The notes below the pieces were generated by a model, which searched no databases, was not told the origin of the DNA, and saw nothing but the letters and a program-made list of their open reading frames with translations. Source: Zea mays (Eukaryota > Streptophyta > Magnoliopsida > Poales > Poaceae). From it: DNA of 64,000 nt. The stretch is taken from positions 1 to 64,000 of the forward strand of contig NW_023366834.1 in assembly GCF_902167145.1 (NCBI RefSeq). Direction: 5' to 3'. How positions within the stretch are numbered: the first letter of the stretch is position 1; every line of letters begins with the position of its first letter. Position numbers and translations under genes: made by a program. Positions 35,661 through 48,750 of the stretch are shown here, piece by piece.

Positions 35661-38600
35661 GCTCATGGCTATTTTCAAGGTCGCTCGTGGCTATTTTCAT
35701 AAAAAATGGGGGTTGTGTGGCCATTTATCATCGACTAGAGGCTCATAAACCTCACCCCACATATGTTTCCTTGCCATAGATTACATTCTTGGATTTCTGG
35801 TGGAAACCATTTCTTGGTTAAAAACTCGTACGTGTTAGCCTTCGATATTATTGAAAATGGTCATTCATGGCTATTTTCGACAAAAATGGGGGTTGTGTGG
35901 CCATTGATCATCGACCAGAGGCTCATAAACCTCACCCCACATATGTTTCCTTGCCATAGATCACATTCTTGGATTTCTGGTGGAAACCATTTCTTGGTCA
36001 AAAATCCGTAGGTGTTAGCCTTCGGTATTTTTGAAAATGGTCGTTCATGGCTATTTTCGACAAAAATGGGGGTTGTGTGGCCATTGATCATCGACCAGAC
36101 GCTCATACACCTCACCCCACATATGTTTCCTTGCCATAGATCACATTCTTGGATTTCTGGTGGAGACCATTTCTTGGTCTAAAATCCGTAGGTCTTAGCC
36201 TCTAGTATTATTGAAAATGGTCATTCATGGCTATTTTCGGCAAAATGGGGGTTGTGTGGCCATTGATCGTCGACCAGAGGCTCATACACCTCACCCCACA
36301 TATGTTTCCTTGCCATAGATCACATTCTTGGATTTTTGGTGGAGACCATTTCTTGGTCAAAAACTCGTACGTGTTAGCCTTTGGTATTATTGAAAATGGT
36401 CGTTCATGGCTATTTTCGGCAAAATGGGGGTTGTGTGGCCATTGATCGTCGACCAGAGGCTCATACACCTCACCCCACATATGTTTCCTTGCCATAGATC
36501 ACATTCTTGGATTTCTGGTGGAGACCATTTCTTGGGCAAAAATCCGTAGGTGTTAGCCTTTGGTATTATTGAAAATGGTCGTTCATGGCTATTTTTGACA
36601 AAAATGGGGGTTGTGTGGCCATTGATCATCGACCAGACGCTCATACACCTCACCCCACATATGTTTCCTTGTCATAGATCACATTCTTGGATTTCTGGTG
36701 GAGACCATTTCTTGGTCTAAAATCCGTAGGTGTTAGCCTCTAGTATTATTGAAAATGGTCGCTCATGGCTATTTTCAAGGTCGTTCATGGCTATTTTCGA
36801 CAAAAATGGGGGTTGTGTGGCCATTGATCATCGACCAGACACTCATACACCTCACCCCACATATGTTTCCTTGCCATAGATCACATTCTTGGATTTCTGG
36901 TGGAGACCATTTCTTGGTTAAAAACTCGTACGTGTTAGCCTTCGGTATTATTGAAAATGGTCGTTCATGGCTATTTTCGACAAAAATGGGGGTTGTGTGG
37001 CCATTGATCATCGACCAGAGGCTCGTACACCTCACCCCACATATGTTTCCTTGCCATAGATCACATTCTTGGATTTCTGGTGGAGACCATTTCTTGGTCT
37101 AAAATCCGTAGGTGTTAGCCTCTAATATTATTGAAAATGGTCGCTCATGGCTATTTTCGGCAAAATGGGGGTTGTGTGGCCATTGATCATCGACTAAAGG
37201 CTCGTACACCTCACCCCACATATGTTTCCTTGCCATAGATCACATTCTTGGATTTCTGGTGGAGACCATTTCTTGGTTAAAAACTCATACGTGTTAGCCT
37301 TCGGTATTATTGAAAATGGTCGTTCATGGCTATTTTCAGCAAAATGGGGGTTCTGTGGCCATTGATCATCGACCAGAGGCTCGTACACCTCACCCCACAT
37401 ATGTTTCCTTGCCATAGATCACATTCTTGGATTTCTGGTGGAGACCATTTCTTGGTCAAAAATCCGTAGGTGTTAGCCTTTGGTATTTTTGAAAATGGTC
37501 GTTCATGGCTATTTTCATAAAAAATGGGGGTTGTGTGGCCATTGATCATCGACCAGAGGCTCATACACCTCACCCCACATATGTTTCCTTGCCATAGATC
37601 ACATTCTTGGATTTCTGGTGGAGACCATTTCTTGGTCAAAAATCCGCAGGTCTTAGCCTCTAGTATTATTGAAAATGGTCGCTCATGGCTATTTTCAAGG
37701 TCGCTCATGGCTATTTTCATAAAAAATGGGGGTTGTGTGCCATTGATCATCGACCAGAGGCTCATACACCTCACCCCACATATGTTTCCTTGCCATAGAT
37801 CACATTCTTGGATTTCTGGTGGAGACCGTTTCTTGGATAAAAACTCGTAGGTGTTAGCCTTCGGTATTATTGAAAATGGTCATTCATGGCTATTTTCGAC
37901 AAAAATGGGGGTTGTGTGGCCATTGATCATCGACTAGAGGCTCATACACCTCACCCCACATATGTTTCCTTGCCATAGATCACATTCTTGGATTTCTGGT
38001 GGAGACCATTTCTTGGTCAAAAATCCGTAGGTGTTAGCCTTCGGTATTATTGAAAATGGTCGTTCATGGCTATTTTCGACAAAATGGGGGTTGTGTGGCA
38101 ATTGATCATCGACCAGAGGCTCATACACCTCACCCCACATATGTTTCCTTGCCATAGATCACATTCTTGGATTTCTGCTGGAGACCATTTCTTGGTCAAA
38201 AATCCGTAGGTCTTAGCCTCCAGTATTATTGAAAATGGTCGCTCATGGCTATTTTCATAAAAAATGGGGGTTGTGTGGCCATTTATCATCGACTAGAGGC
38301 TCATAAACCTCACCCCACATATATTTCCTTGCCATAGATCACATTCTTGGATTTCTGGTGGAGACCATTTCTTGGTTAAAAACTCGTACGTGTTAGCCTT
38401 CGGTATTATTGAAAATGGTCATTCATGGCTATTTTCGGCAAAATGGGGGTTGTGTGGCCATTGATCATCGACCAGAGGCTCATACACCTCACCCCACATA
38501 TGTTTCCTTGCCATAGATCACATTCTTGGATTTCTGGTGGAGACCATTTCTTGGTCAAAAATCCGTACGTGTTAGCCTTTGGTATTTTTGAAAATGGTCA

Positions 38601-41600
38601 TTCATGGCTATTTTCGACAAAAATGGGGGTTGTGTGGCCATTGATCATCGACCAGACGCTCATACACCTCACCTCACATATGTTTCCTTGCCATAGATCA
38701 CATTCTTGGATTTCTGGTGGAGACCATTTCTTGGTTAAAAACTCGTACGTGTTAGCCTTCGGTATTATTGAAAATGGTCGTTCATGGCTATTTTCGACAA
38801 AAATGGGGGTTGTGTGGCCATTGATCATCGACCAGAGGCTCGTACACCTCACCCCACATATGTTTCCTTGCCATAGATCACATTCTTGGATTTCTGGTGG
38901 AGACCATTTCTAGGTCTAAAATCCGTAGGTGTTAGCCTCTAATATTATTGAAAATGGTCGCTCATGGCTATTTTCAAGGTCGCTCATGGCTATTTTCATA
39001 AAAAATGGGGGTTGTGTGGCCATTTATCATCGACTAGAGGCTCATAAACCTCACCCCACATATGTTTCCTTGCCATAGATTAAATTCTTGGATTTCTGGT
39101 GGAAACCATTTCTTGGTTAAAAACTCGTACGTGTTAGCCTTCGGTATTATTGAAAATGGTCGTTCATGGCTATTTTCGACAAAAATGGGGGTTGTGTGGC
39201 CATTGATCATCGACCAGAGGCTCGTACACCTCACCCCACATATGTTTCCTTGCCATAGATCACATTCTTGGATTTCTGGTGGAGACCATTTCTTGGTCTA
39301 AAATCCGTAGGTGTTAGCCTCTAATATTATTGAAAATGGTCGCTCATGGCTATTTTCGGCAAAATGGGGGTTGTGTGGCCATTGATCATCGACTAAAGGC
39401 TCGTACACCTCACCCCACATATGTTTCCTTGCCATAGATCACATTCTTGGATTTCTGGTGGAGACCATTTCTTGGTCAAAAATCCGTAGGTGTTAGCCTT
39501 CGGTATTATTGAAAATGGTCGTTCATGGCTATTTTCGACAAAAATGGGGGTTGTGTGGCCATTTATCATCGACTAGAGGCTCATACACCTCACCCCACAT
39601 ATGTTTCCTTGCCATAGATTACATTCTCGGATTTCTGGTGGAAACCTTTTCTTGGTTAAAAACTCGTACGTGTTAGCCTTCGGTATTATTGAAAATGGTC
39701 AGTCATGGCTATTTTCGGCAAAATGGGGGTTGTGTGGCCATTGATCGTCGACCAGAGGCTCATAGACCTCACCCCACATATGTTTCCTTGTCGTAGATCA
39801 CATTCTTGGATTTCTGGTGGAGACCATTTCTTGGTCAAAAATCCGTAGGTGTTAGCCTTCGGTATTATTGAAAATGGTCGTTCATGGCTATTTTCGACAA
39901 AAATGGGGGTTGTGTGGCCATTGATCATCGACCAGACGCTCATACACCTCACCCCACATATGTTTCCTTGCCATAGATCACATTCTTGGATTTCTGGTGG
40001 AGACCATTTCTTGGGCAAAAATCCGTAGGTGTTAGCCTTCGGTATTATTGAAAATGGTCGTTCATGGCTATTTTCGACAAAAATGGGGGTTGTGTGGCCA
40101 TTGATCATCGACCAGACGCTCATACACCTCACCCCACATATGTTTCCTTGCCATAGATCACATTCTTGGATTTTTGGTGGAGACCATTTCTTGGTCTAAA
40201 ATCCGTAGGTGTTAGCCTTAGGTATTATTGAAAATGGTCGCTCATGGCTATTTTCGACAAAAATGGGGGTTGTGTGGCCATTGATCATCGACCAGATGCT
40301 CATACACCTCACCCCACATATGTTTCCTTGCCATAGATCACATTCTTGGATTTCTGGTGGAGACCATTTCTTGGTCTAAAATCCGTAGGTGTTAGCCTCT
40401 AGTATTATTGAAAATGGTCGCTCATGGCTATTTTCAAGGTCGCTCATGGCTATTTTCATAAAAAATGGGGGTTGTGTGGCCATTTATCATCGACTAGAGG
40501 CTCATAAACCTCACCCCACATATGTTTCCTTGCCATAGATTACATTCTTGGATTTCTGGTGGAAACCATTTCTTGGTTAAAAACTCGTACGTGTTAGCCT
40601 TCGGTATTATTGAAAATGGTCATTCATGGCTATTTTCGGCAAAATGGGGGTTGTGTGGCCATTGATCATCGACCAGAGGCTCGTACACCTCACCCCACAT
40701 ATGTTTCCTTGCCATAGATCACATTCTTAGATTTCTGGTGGAGACCATTTCTTGGTCAAAAATCCGTAGGTGTTAGCCTTCGGTATTATTGAAAATGGTC
40801 ATTCATGGCTATTTTCGACAAAAATGGGGGTTGTGTGGCATTTGATCATCGACTAGAGGCTCATACACCTCACCCCACATATGTTTCCTTGCCATAGATC
40901 ACATTCTTGGATTTCTGGTGGAGACCATTTCTTGGTCTAAAATCCGTAGGTGTTAGCCTCTAGTATTATTGAAATGGTCGCTCATGGCTATTTTCAAGGT
41001 CGCTCATGGCTATTTTCATAAAAAATGGGGGTTGTGTGGCCATTTATCATCGACTAGAGGCTCATAAACCTCACCCCACATATGTTTCCTTGTCATAGAT
41101 TACATTCTTGGATTTCTGGTGGAGACCATTTCTTGGTTAAAAACTCGTACGTGTTAGCCTTCGGTATTATTGAAAATGGTCATTCATGGCTATTTTCGGC
41201 AAAATGGGGGTTGTGTGGCCATTGATCGTCGACCAGAGGCTCATACACCTCACACCACATATGTTTCCTTGCCATAGATCACATTCTTGGATTTCTGGTG
41301 GAGACCATTTCTTGGTCAAAAATCCGTAGGTGTTAGCCTTCGATATTATTGAAAATGGTCATTCATGGCTATTTTCGACAAAAATGGGGGTTGTGTGGCC
41401 ATTGATCGCGACCAGAGGCTCATACACCTCACCCCACATATGTTTCCTTGTCGTAGATCACATTCTTGGATTTCTGGTGGAGACCATTTCTTGGTCAAAA
41501 ATCCGTAGGTGTTAGCCTTCGATATTATTGAAAATGGTCGTTCATGGCTATTTTCGACAAAAATGGGGGTTGTGTGACAATTGATCATCGACCAGAGGCT

Positions 41601-44099
41601 CATACACCTCACCCCACTTATGTTTCCTTGCCATAGATCACATTCTTGGATTTCTGGTGGAGACCATTTCTTGGTCAAAAATCTGTAGGTGTTAGCCTTC
41701 GGTATTATTGAAAATGGTCGTTCATGGCTATTTTCGACAAAAATGGGGGTTGTGTGGCCATTGATCATCGACCAGAGGCTCATACACCTCACCCCACATA
41801 TGTTTCCTTGCCATAGATCACATTCTTGTATTTCTGGTGGAGACCATTTCTTGGTCAAAAATCCGTACGTGTTAGCCTCTAGTATTATTGTAAATGGTCG
41901 CTCATGGCTATTTTCAAGGTCGCTCATGGCTATTTTCATAAAAAATGGGGGTTGTGTGGCCATTGATCATCGACCAGAGGCTCATACACCTCACCCCACA
42001 TATGTTTCCTTGCCATAGATCACATTCTTGGATTTCTGGTGGAGACCATTTCTTGGTTAAAAACTCGTAGGTGTTAGCCTTCGGTATTATTGAAAATGGT
42101 CATTCATGGCTATTTTCGGCAAAATGGGGGTTTTGTGGCCATTTATCATCGACCAGAGGCTCATACACCTCACCCCACATATGTTTCCTTGCCATAGATT
42201 ACATTCTTGGATTTCTGGTGGAGACCATTTCTTGGTTAAAAACTCGTACGTGTTAGCCTTTGGTATTTTTGAAAATGGTCATTCATGGCTATTTTCGACA
42301 AAAATGGGGGTTGTGTGGCCATTGATCATCGACCAGACGCTCATACACCTCACCCCACATATGTTTCCTTGCCATAGATCACATTCTTGTATTTATGGTG
42401 GAGACCATTTCTTGTTCAAAAATCCGTAGGTGTTATCCTTCAGTGTCATTGAAAATGGTCGTTCATGGCTATTTTCGACAAAAATTAGGGTTGTGTGGCC
42501 ATTGATCGTCGACCAGAGGCTCATACACCTCACCCCACATATGTTTCCTTGCCATAGATCACACCATAGATTACATTCTTGGATTTCTGGTGGAAACCAT
42601 TTCTTGGTTAAAAACTCGTACGTGTTAGCCTTCGGTATTATTGAAAATGGTCATTCATGGCTATTTTCGGCAAAATGGGGGTTGTGTGGCCATTGATCAT
42701 CGACCAGAGGCTCGTACACCTCACCCCACATATGTTTCCTTGCCATAGATCACATTCTTGGATTTCTGGTGGAGTCCATTTCTTGGTCAAAAATCCGTAG
42801 GTGTTAGCCTTTGGTATTTTTGAAAATGGTCATTCATGGCTATTTTCGACAAAAATGGGGGTTGTGTGGCCATTGATCATCGACCAGACGCTCATACACC
42901 GCACCCAACATATGTTTCCTTGCCATAGATCACATTCTTGGATTTCTGGTGGAGACCATTTCTTGGTTAAAAACTCGTACGTGTTAGCCTTCGGTATTAT
43001 TGAAAATGGTCGTTCATGGCTATTTTCGGCAAAATGGGGGTTGTGTGGCCATTGATCTTCCACCATAGGCTCATACACCTCACCCCACATATGTTTCCTT
43101 GCCATAGATCACATTCTTGGATTTCTGGTGGAGACCATTTCTTGGTCAAAAATCCGTAGGTGTTAGCCTTCGGTATTATTGAAAATGGTCGTTCATGGCT
43201 ATTTTCGACAAAATGGGGGTTGTGTGGCCATTGATCATCGACCAGAGGCTCATACACCTCACCCCACATATGTTTCCTTGTCGTAGATCACATTCTTGGA
43301 TTTCTGGTGGAGACCATTTCTTGGGCAAAAATCCGTAGTTGTTAGCCTTCGATATTATTGAAAATGGTCGTTCATGGCTATTTTCGACAAAAATGGGGGT
43401 TGTGTGGCCATTGATATTCGACCAGAGGCTCATACACCTCACTACACATATGTTTCCTTGCCATAGATCACATTCTAGGATTTCTGGTGGAGACCATTTC
43501 TTGGTCAAAAATCCGTAGGTGTTAGCCTTCGGTATTATTGAAAATGGTCGTTCATGGCTATTTTCGATAAAAATGGGGGTTGTGTGGCCATTGATCATCG
43601 ACCAGAGGCTCATACACCTCACCCCACATATGTTTCCTTGCCATAGATCACATTCTTGGATTTCTGGTGGAGACCATTTCTTGGTCAAAAATCCGTAGGT
43701 GTTAGCATTGGTATTATTGAAAATGGTCGTTCATGGCTATTTTCGACAAAAATGGGGGTTGTGTGGCCATTGATCATCGACCAGAGGCTCATACACCTCA
43801 CCCCACATATGTTTCCTTGCCATAGATCACATTCTTGGATTTTTGGTGGAGACCATTTCTTGGTTAAAAACTCGTAGGTGTTAGCCTTCGGTATTATTGA
43901 AAATGGTCATTCATGGCTATTTTCGGCAAAATGGGGGTTGTGTGGCCATTTATCATCGACCAAAGGCTCATACACCTCACCCCACATATGTTTCATTGCC
44001 ATAGATTACATTCTTGGATTTCTGGTGGAGACCATTTCTTGGTTAAAAACTCGTACGTGTTAGCCTTTGGTATTTTTGAAAATGGTCATTCATGGCTAT

Positions 44100-45560
44100 T
44101 TTCGACAAAAATGGGGGTTGTGTGGCCATTGATCATCGACCAGACGCTCATACACCTCACCCCACATATGTTTCCTTGCCATAGATCACATTCTTGGATT
44201 TATGGTGGAGACCATTTCTTGGTCAAAAATCCGTAGGTGTTAGCCTTCAGTGTCATTGAAAATGGTCGTTCATGGCTATTTTCGACAAAAATTAGGGTTG
44301 TGTGGCCATTGATCGTCGACCAGAGGCTCATACACCTCACCCCACATATGTTTCCTTGCCATAGATCACACCATAGATTACATTCTTGGATTTCTGGTGG
44401 AAACCATTTCTTGGTTAAAAACTCGTACGTGTTAGCCTTCGGTATTATTGAAAATGGTCACTCATGGCTATTTTCGGCAAAATGGGGGTTGTGTGGCCAT
44501 TGATCATCGACCAGAGGCTCGTACACCTCACCCCACATATGTTTCCTTGCCATAGATCACATTCTTGGATTTCTTGTGGAGACCATTTCTTGGTCAAAAA
44601 TCCGTAGGTGTTAGCCTTTGGTATTATTGAAAATGGTCATTCATGGCTATTTTCGACAAAAATGGGGGTTGTGTGGCCATTGATCATCGACTAGAGGCTC
44701 ATACACCTCACCCCACATATGTTTCCTTGCCATAGATCACATTCTTGGATTTCTGGTGGAGACCATTTCTTGGTCAAAAATCCGTAGGTGTTAGCCTTTG
44801 GTATTATTGAAAATGGTCATTCATGGCTATTTTCGACAAAAATGGGGGTTGTGTGGCCATTGATCATCGACCAGACGCTCATACACCTCACCCCACATAT
44901 GTTTCCTTGCCATAGATCACATTCTTGGATTTATGGTGGAGACCATTTCTTGGTCAAAAATCCGTAGGTGTTAGCCTTCAGTGTCATTGAAAATGGTCGT
45001 TCATGGCTATTTTCGACAAAAATTAGGGTTGTGTGGCCATTGATCGTCGACCAGAGGCTCATACACCTCACCCCACATATGTTTCCTTGCCATAGATCAC
45101 ACCATAGATTACATTCTTGGATTTCTGGTGGAAACCATTTCTTGGTTAAAAACTCGTACGTGTTAGCCTTCGGTATTATTGAAAATGGTCACTCATGGCT
45201 ATTTTCGGCAAAATGGGGGTTGTGTGGCCATTGATCATCGACCAGAGGCTCGTACACCTCACCCCACATATGTTTCCTTGCCATAGATCACATTCTTGGA
45301 TTTCTTGTGGAGACCATTTCATGGTCAAAAATCCGTAGGTGTTAGCCTTTGGTATTATTGAAAATGGTCATTCATGGCTATTTTCGACAAAAATGGGGGT
45401 TGTGTGGCCATTGATCATCGACTAGAGGCTCATACACCTCACCCCACATATGTTTCCTTTCCATAGATCACATTCTTGGATTTCTGGTGGAGACCATTTC
45501 TTGGTCAAAAATCCGTAGGTGTTAGCCTTTGGTATTATTGAAAATGGTCATTCATGGCTA
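44100..45560 (+). repeat. 731-bp tandem duplication of four knob monomers
   Basis: Four consecutive monomers repeat at an offset of 731 bp. Private markers shared by both copies include CCATAGATCACACCATAG (about 44,360 and 45,091), GGTCACTCATGG (44,458 and 45,189) and TTTCTTGTGGAGACC (44,570 and 45,301). The copies are nearly identical, so the duplication is recent. Confidence 0.82.
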
Positions 45561-46190
45561 TTTTCGACAAAAATGGGGGTTGTGTGGCCATTGATCATCG
45601 ACCAGACGCTCATACACCTCACCCCACATATGTTTCCTTGCCATAGATCACATTCTTGGATTTCTGGTGGAGACCATTTCTTGGTTAAAAACTCGTACGT
45701 GTTAGCCTTCGGTATTATTGAAAATGGTCGTTGATGGCTATTTTCGGCAAAATGGGGGTTGTGTGGCCATTGATCTTCCACCATAGGCTCATACACCTCA
45801 CCCCACATATGTTTCCTTGCCATAGATCACATTCTTGGATTTCTGGTGGAGACCATTTCTTGGTCAAAAATCCGTAGGTGTTAGCCTTCGGTATTATTGA
45901 AAATGGTCGTTCATGGCTATTTTCGACAAAAATGGGGGTTGTGTGGCCATTGATCATCGACCAGAGGCTCATACACCTCACCCCACATATGTTTCCTTGC
46001 CATAGATCACATTCTTGGATTTCTGGTGGAGACCATTTCTTGGTCAAAAATCCGTAGGTGTTAGCCTTCGGTATTTTTGAAAATGGTCATTCATGGCTAT
46101 TTTCGGCAAAATGGGGGTTGTGTGGCCATTGATCATCGACCAGAGGCTCGTACACCTCACCCCACATATGTTTCCTTGCCATAGATCAAA

Positions 46191-46639
46191 TGTTCTCCAC
46201 CATAAATCCAAGAATGTGATCTATGGCAAGGAAACATATGTGTAGTGAGGTGTATGAGCCTCTGGTCGAAGATCAATGGTCTCCACTAGAAATCCAAGAA
46301 TGTGATCTATGGCAAGGAAACATATGTGGGGTGAGGTGTATGAGCCTTTGGTCGATGATCAATGGCCACACAACCCCCATTTTGTCGAAAATAGCCATGA
46401 ATGACCATTTTCAATAATACCGAAGGCTAACACGTACGAGTTTTTAACCAAGAAATGGTTTCCACCGGTAATCCAAGAATGTAATATATGGCAAGGAAAC
46501 ATATGTGGGGTGAAGTGTACGAGCCTCTGGTCGATGATCAATGGCCACACAACCCCCATTTTTTATGAAAATAGCCATGAGCGACCATTTTCAATAATAC
46601 TAGACGCTAACACCTACGGATTTTAGACCAAGAAATGGT
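46191..46639 (-). repeat. knob180 satellite, R orientation, left flank of the copia element
   Basis: Just over two R monomers, one carrying the large-deletion variant (GTCGAAGATC fused to AATGGTCTCC at 46274-46280), the reverse complement of those at 10.3-11.8 kb. The block ends at GACCAAGAAATGGT, where the copia LTR begins. Confidence 0.93.
46635..46639. repeat. target-site duplication ATGGT, left
   Basis: ATGGT precedes the TG of the left copia LTR and recurs at 56018-56022 after the right LTR. The empty site reads CAAGAAATGGTCTCCACC, an intact R monomer. In F terms the duplicated bases are ACCAT, one base away from the gypsy target. Confidence 0.95.
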
Positions 46640-47932
46640 TGATAGTCGCCTAGAGGGGGGGGTGAATAGGGCGAAACTGAAATTTACAAATATAAACACA
46701 ACTACAAGCCGGGTTAGCGTTAGAAATATGAAACCGAGTCCGCGAGAGAGGGTGGAAAACAAATCGCAAGCAAATGAAGAGTGTGACACGCGGATTTGTT
46801 TTACCGAGGTTCGGTTCTCTCAAACCTACTCCCCGTTGAGGAGGCCACAAAGGCCGGGTCTCTTTCAACCCTTCCGTCTCTCAAACGATCCCACGGATCG
46901 AGTGAGCTTTCTCTTCTCAATCACTTGGAACACAAAGTACCCACAAGGACCACCACAAGTTTGGTGTCTCTTGCCTCAATTACAAGTGAGTTTGATCGCA
47001 ATGAAGGAATCAAGAAAGAAGAAAGCAATCCAAGCGCAAGAGCTCGAAAGAACACAAGCAAATCTCTCTCTCTAGTCACTAGGGCGTTGTGTGGAATTTG
47101 GAGAGGATTTGATCTCTTTGGTGTGTCTAGAATTGAATGCTAGAGATCTTGTAAGTAGTTGGGAAGTGGAAAACTTGGATGCAATGAATGGTTGGGTGGT
47201 TGGGGTATTTATAGCCCCAACCACCAAAATAACCGTTGGTGGAGGCTGTCTGTTCGATGGCGCACCGGACATGTCCGGTGCCCCTGCCACGTCACCAGTG
47301 CCGTTGGAATCTGACCGTTGGAGTTTTGACTTCTGGGCCCGCCTCGATGTCCGGTGGCGCACCGGACATGCACTGTTCACTGTCCGGTGCGCCGGCATGG
47401 GCGACTCTGACTTCTGCGCGCGCTGCGCGCGCAATAAATGCATCGCAGGTAGCCGTTGGCGCCGAAGTAGCCGTTGCTCCGTGGATGCACTGGACAGTCC
47501 GGTGCACACCGGACATGTCCGGTGAATTATAGCGGAGCAGCCGCTCTGATTTCCCGAGGCTGGCGAGTTCCTGAGCCGCGTCCCGTTGGAGCACCGGACA
47601 CTGTCCGGTGTACACCGGACAGTCCGGTGAATTATAGCGCGCCGGCTCTGGAGAATTCCCGAAGGCGACGAGTTCGCGTTGAAGTCCTTTGGTGCACCGG
47701 ACACTGTCCAGTGGTGCACCGGACAGTCCGGTGCGCCAGACCAGAGGAGCCTTCGGTTGCTCCTTTGCTCTTTTGTTGAACCCAACACTTGGTCTTTTTA
47801 TTGGCTAAGTGTGAACCTTTTGCACCTGTATAACTTATACACTAGAACAAACTAGTTAGTCCAAAGATTTGTGTTGGGCAATTCAACCACCAAAATTATA
47901 TAGGAACTAGGTGTAAGCCTAATTCCCTTTCA
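46640..47932 (-). repeat. 3' LTR of the copia element (left copy)
   Basis: A 1,293-bp LTR starting TGATAGTCGCCTAGAGG (eight G) and ending CCTTTCA on the + strand. The small open frames here are not genes: they occur identically in both LTRs on both strands. It contains a TATA element (47206-47213) and the palindrome cluster at 47263-47740. Confidence 0.95.
47263..47740. promoter_or_regulatory. palindrome cluster in the copia LTR (left copy)
   Basis: At least seven near-perfect palindromes of the form CACCGGAC-N-GTCCGGTG lie here, for example GCACCGGACATGTCCGGTGC near 47264, CACCGGACACTGTCCGGTG near 47598 and CACCGGACAGTCCGGTG near 47617. The region is GC- and CpG-rich and upstream of the TATA box on the - strand, a position suiting enhancer or silencing-related sites. 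Palindromic motifs of this kind are described for Sirevirus LTRs; the binding factor is unknown. Confidence 0.75.
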
Positions 47933-47946
47933 ATCTCCCCCTTTTT
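47933..47946 (-). other. primary polypurine tract of the copia element
   Basis: On the - strand AAAAAGGGGGAGAT lies directly against the start of the 3' LTR (TGAAAGGG). This is the expected primer site for plus-strand DNA synthesis. Confidence 0.85.
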
Positions 47947-48750
47947 GGTGATTGATGCCAACACAAACCAAAGCAAATATAGAAGTGCATAATTGAACTA
48001 GTTTGCATAATATAAGTGCAAAGGTTGCTTGGAATTGAGTCAATATAAATACTTACAAGATATGCATGGATTGTTTCTTCATTTTTAACATTTTGGACCA
48101 CGCTTGCACCACATGTTTTGTTTTTGCAAAATCTTTTCTAAATCTTTTCAAAGTTCTTTTGCAAATAGTCAAGGGTAAATGAATAAGAGTTTGCAAAGCA
48201 TTTTCAAGATTTGAAATTTTCTCCCCCTGTTCCAAATGCTTTTCCTTTGACTAAACAAAACTCCCCCTAAATAAAATCTCCTCTTAGTGTTCAAGAGGGT
48301 TTTGATGAAACAATTTTGAAATACTACTTTCTCCCCTTTTTGAACACATTAAGATACCAAATTGACAATTGGAAATTACATTTTAAAATTAGGTGGTGGT
48401 GCGGTCCTTTTGCTTTGGGCTAATACTTCCTCCCCCTTTGGCATGTATCGCCAAAAACGGAGTCATTAGAGCCCTTCAAATAACTTTCTCCTCCCTTGGT
48501 CATAAATAAAAGAGTGAAGATTATACCAAAGTAGGAGTCCTTTTGTTTTGCTCTCTTCCCCAAGGATAGAGAGCGGCTCGGAGTGACGGCGAAGGATGAG
48601 TTGACGGAGTGGAAGCCTTTGTCTTCGTCGAAGACTCCAATGCCCTTTCAATGCACCTATGACTTGATTTGAAGTAGACTTGAAAACACATTAGTCATAG
48701 CATATGAAAGAGACATGATCAAAGGTATATTCATGAGCTATGTGTGCAAG
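47947..48750. other. non-coding region between copia pol and the 3' LTR, with extra polypurine tracts
   Basis: No gene was seen. On the - strand, further G/A-rich tracts resembling the primary polypurine tract occur near 48221-48228, 48261-48268, 48331-48340, 48427-48438 and 48486-48495 (GGGGGAG or close). Several polypurine tracts ahead of the 3' LTR are a described feature of Sireviruses. The rest is AT-rich. Confidence 0.7.

Larger units (their letters stand above)
25139..38865 (+). repeat. ~3.29-kb higher-order tandem duplication, split by the gypsy insertion
   Basis: Sequence from 25,139 onward recurs from 35,659 onward at an offset of 10,520 bp (10,518 after about 27.4 kb). It includes rare variants such as GGTCGCTCGTGG and TTTTTGGTGGAGACC. 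Sequence after the gypsy element (35,261-35,585) continues the match to about 38,545-38,865. Removing the element and one copy of its target-site duplication (7,232 bp) leaves a period of about 3,288 bp. The satellite duplication therefore predates the retrotransposon, which is present in only one copy. Confidence 0.8.
35256..46190 (+). repeat. knob180 satellite array, F orientation, right of the gypsy element
   Basis: About 60 F monomers continuing the block cut by the gypsy element. It contains the second copy of the ~3.29-kb duplication (35.66-38.9 kb), a 75-bp R island at 35586-35660, a 731-bp tandem duplication at 44.1-45.6 kb, and CACCATAGATTAC insertion variants at 42,551, 44,361 and 45,091. 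One monomer near 40,970 has lost an A in GAAATGGTC. The block switches to R at about 46,190, where CATAGATC joins AAATGTTCTCC. Confidence 0.95.

Noticed and set aside
46635..47788. Small open frames in the copia LTRs (up to 238 residues)
   Set aside because: The same frames occur in both LTRs on both strands and overlap regulatory palindromes. They are artefacts of GC-rich LTR sequence.
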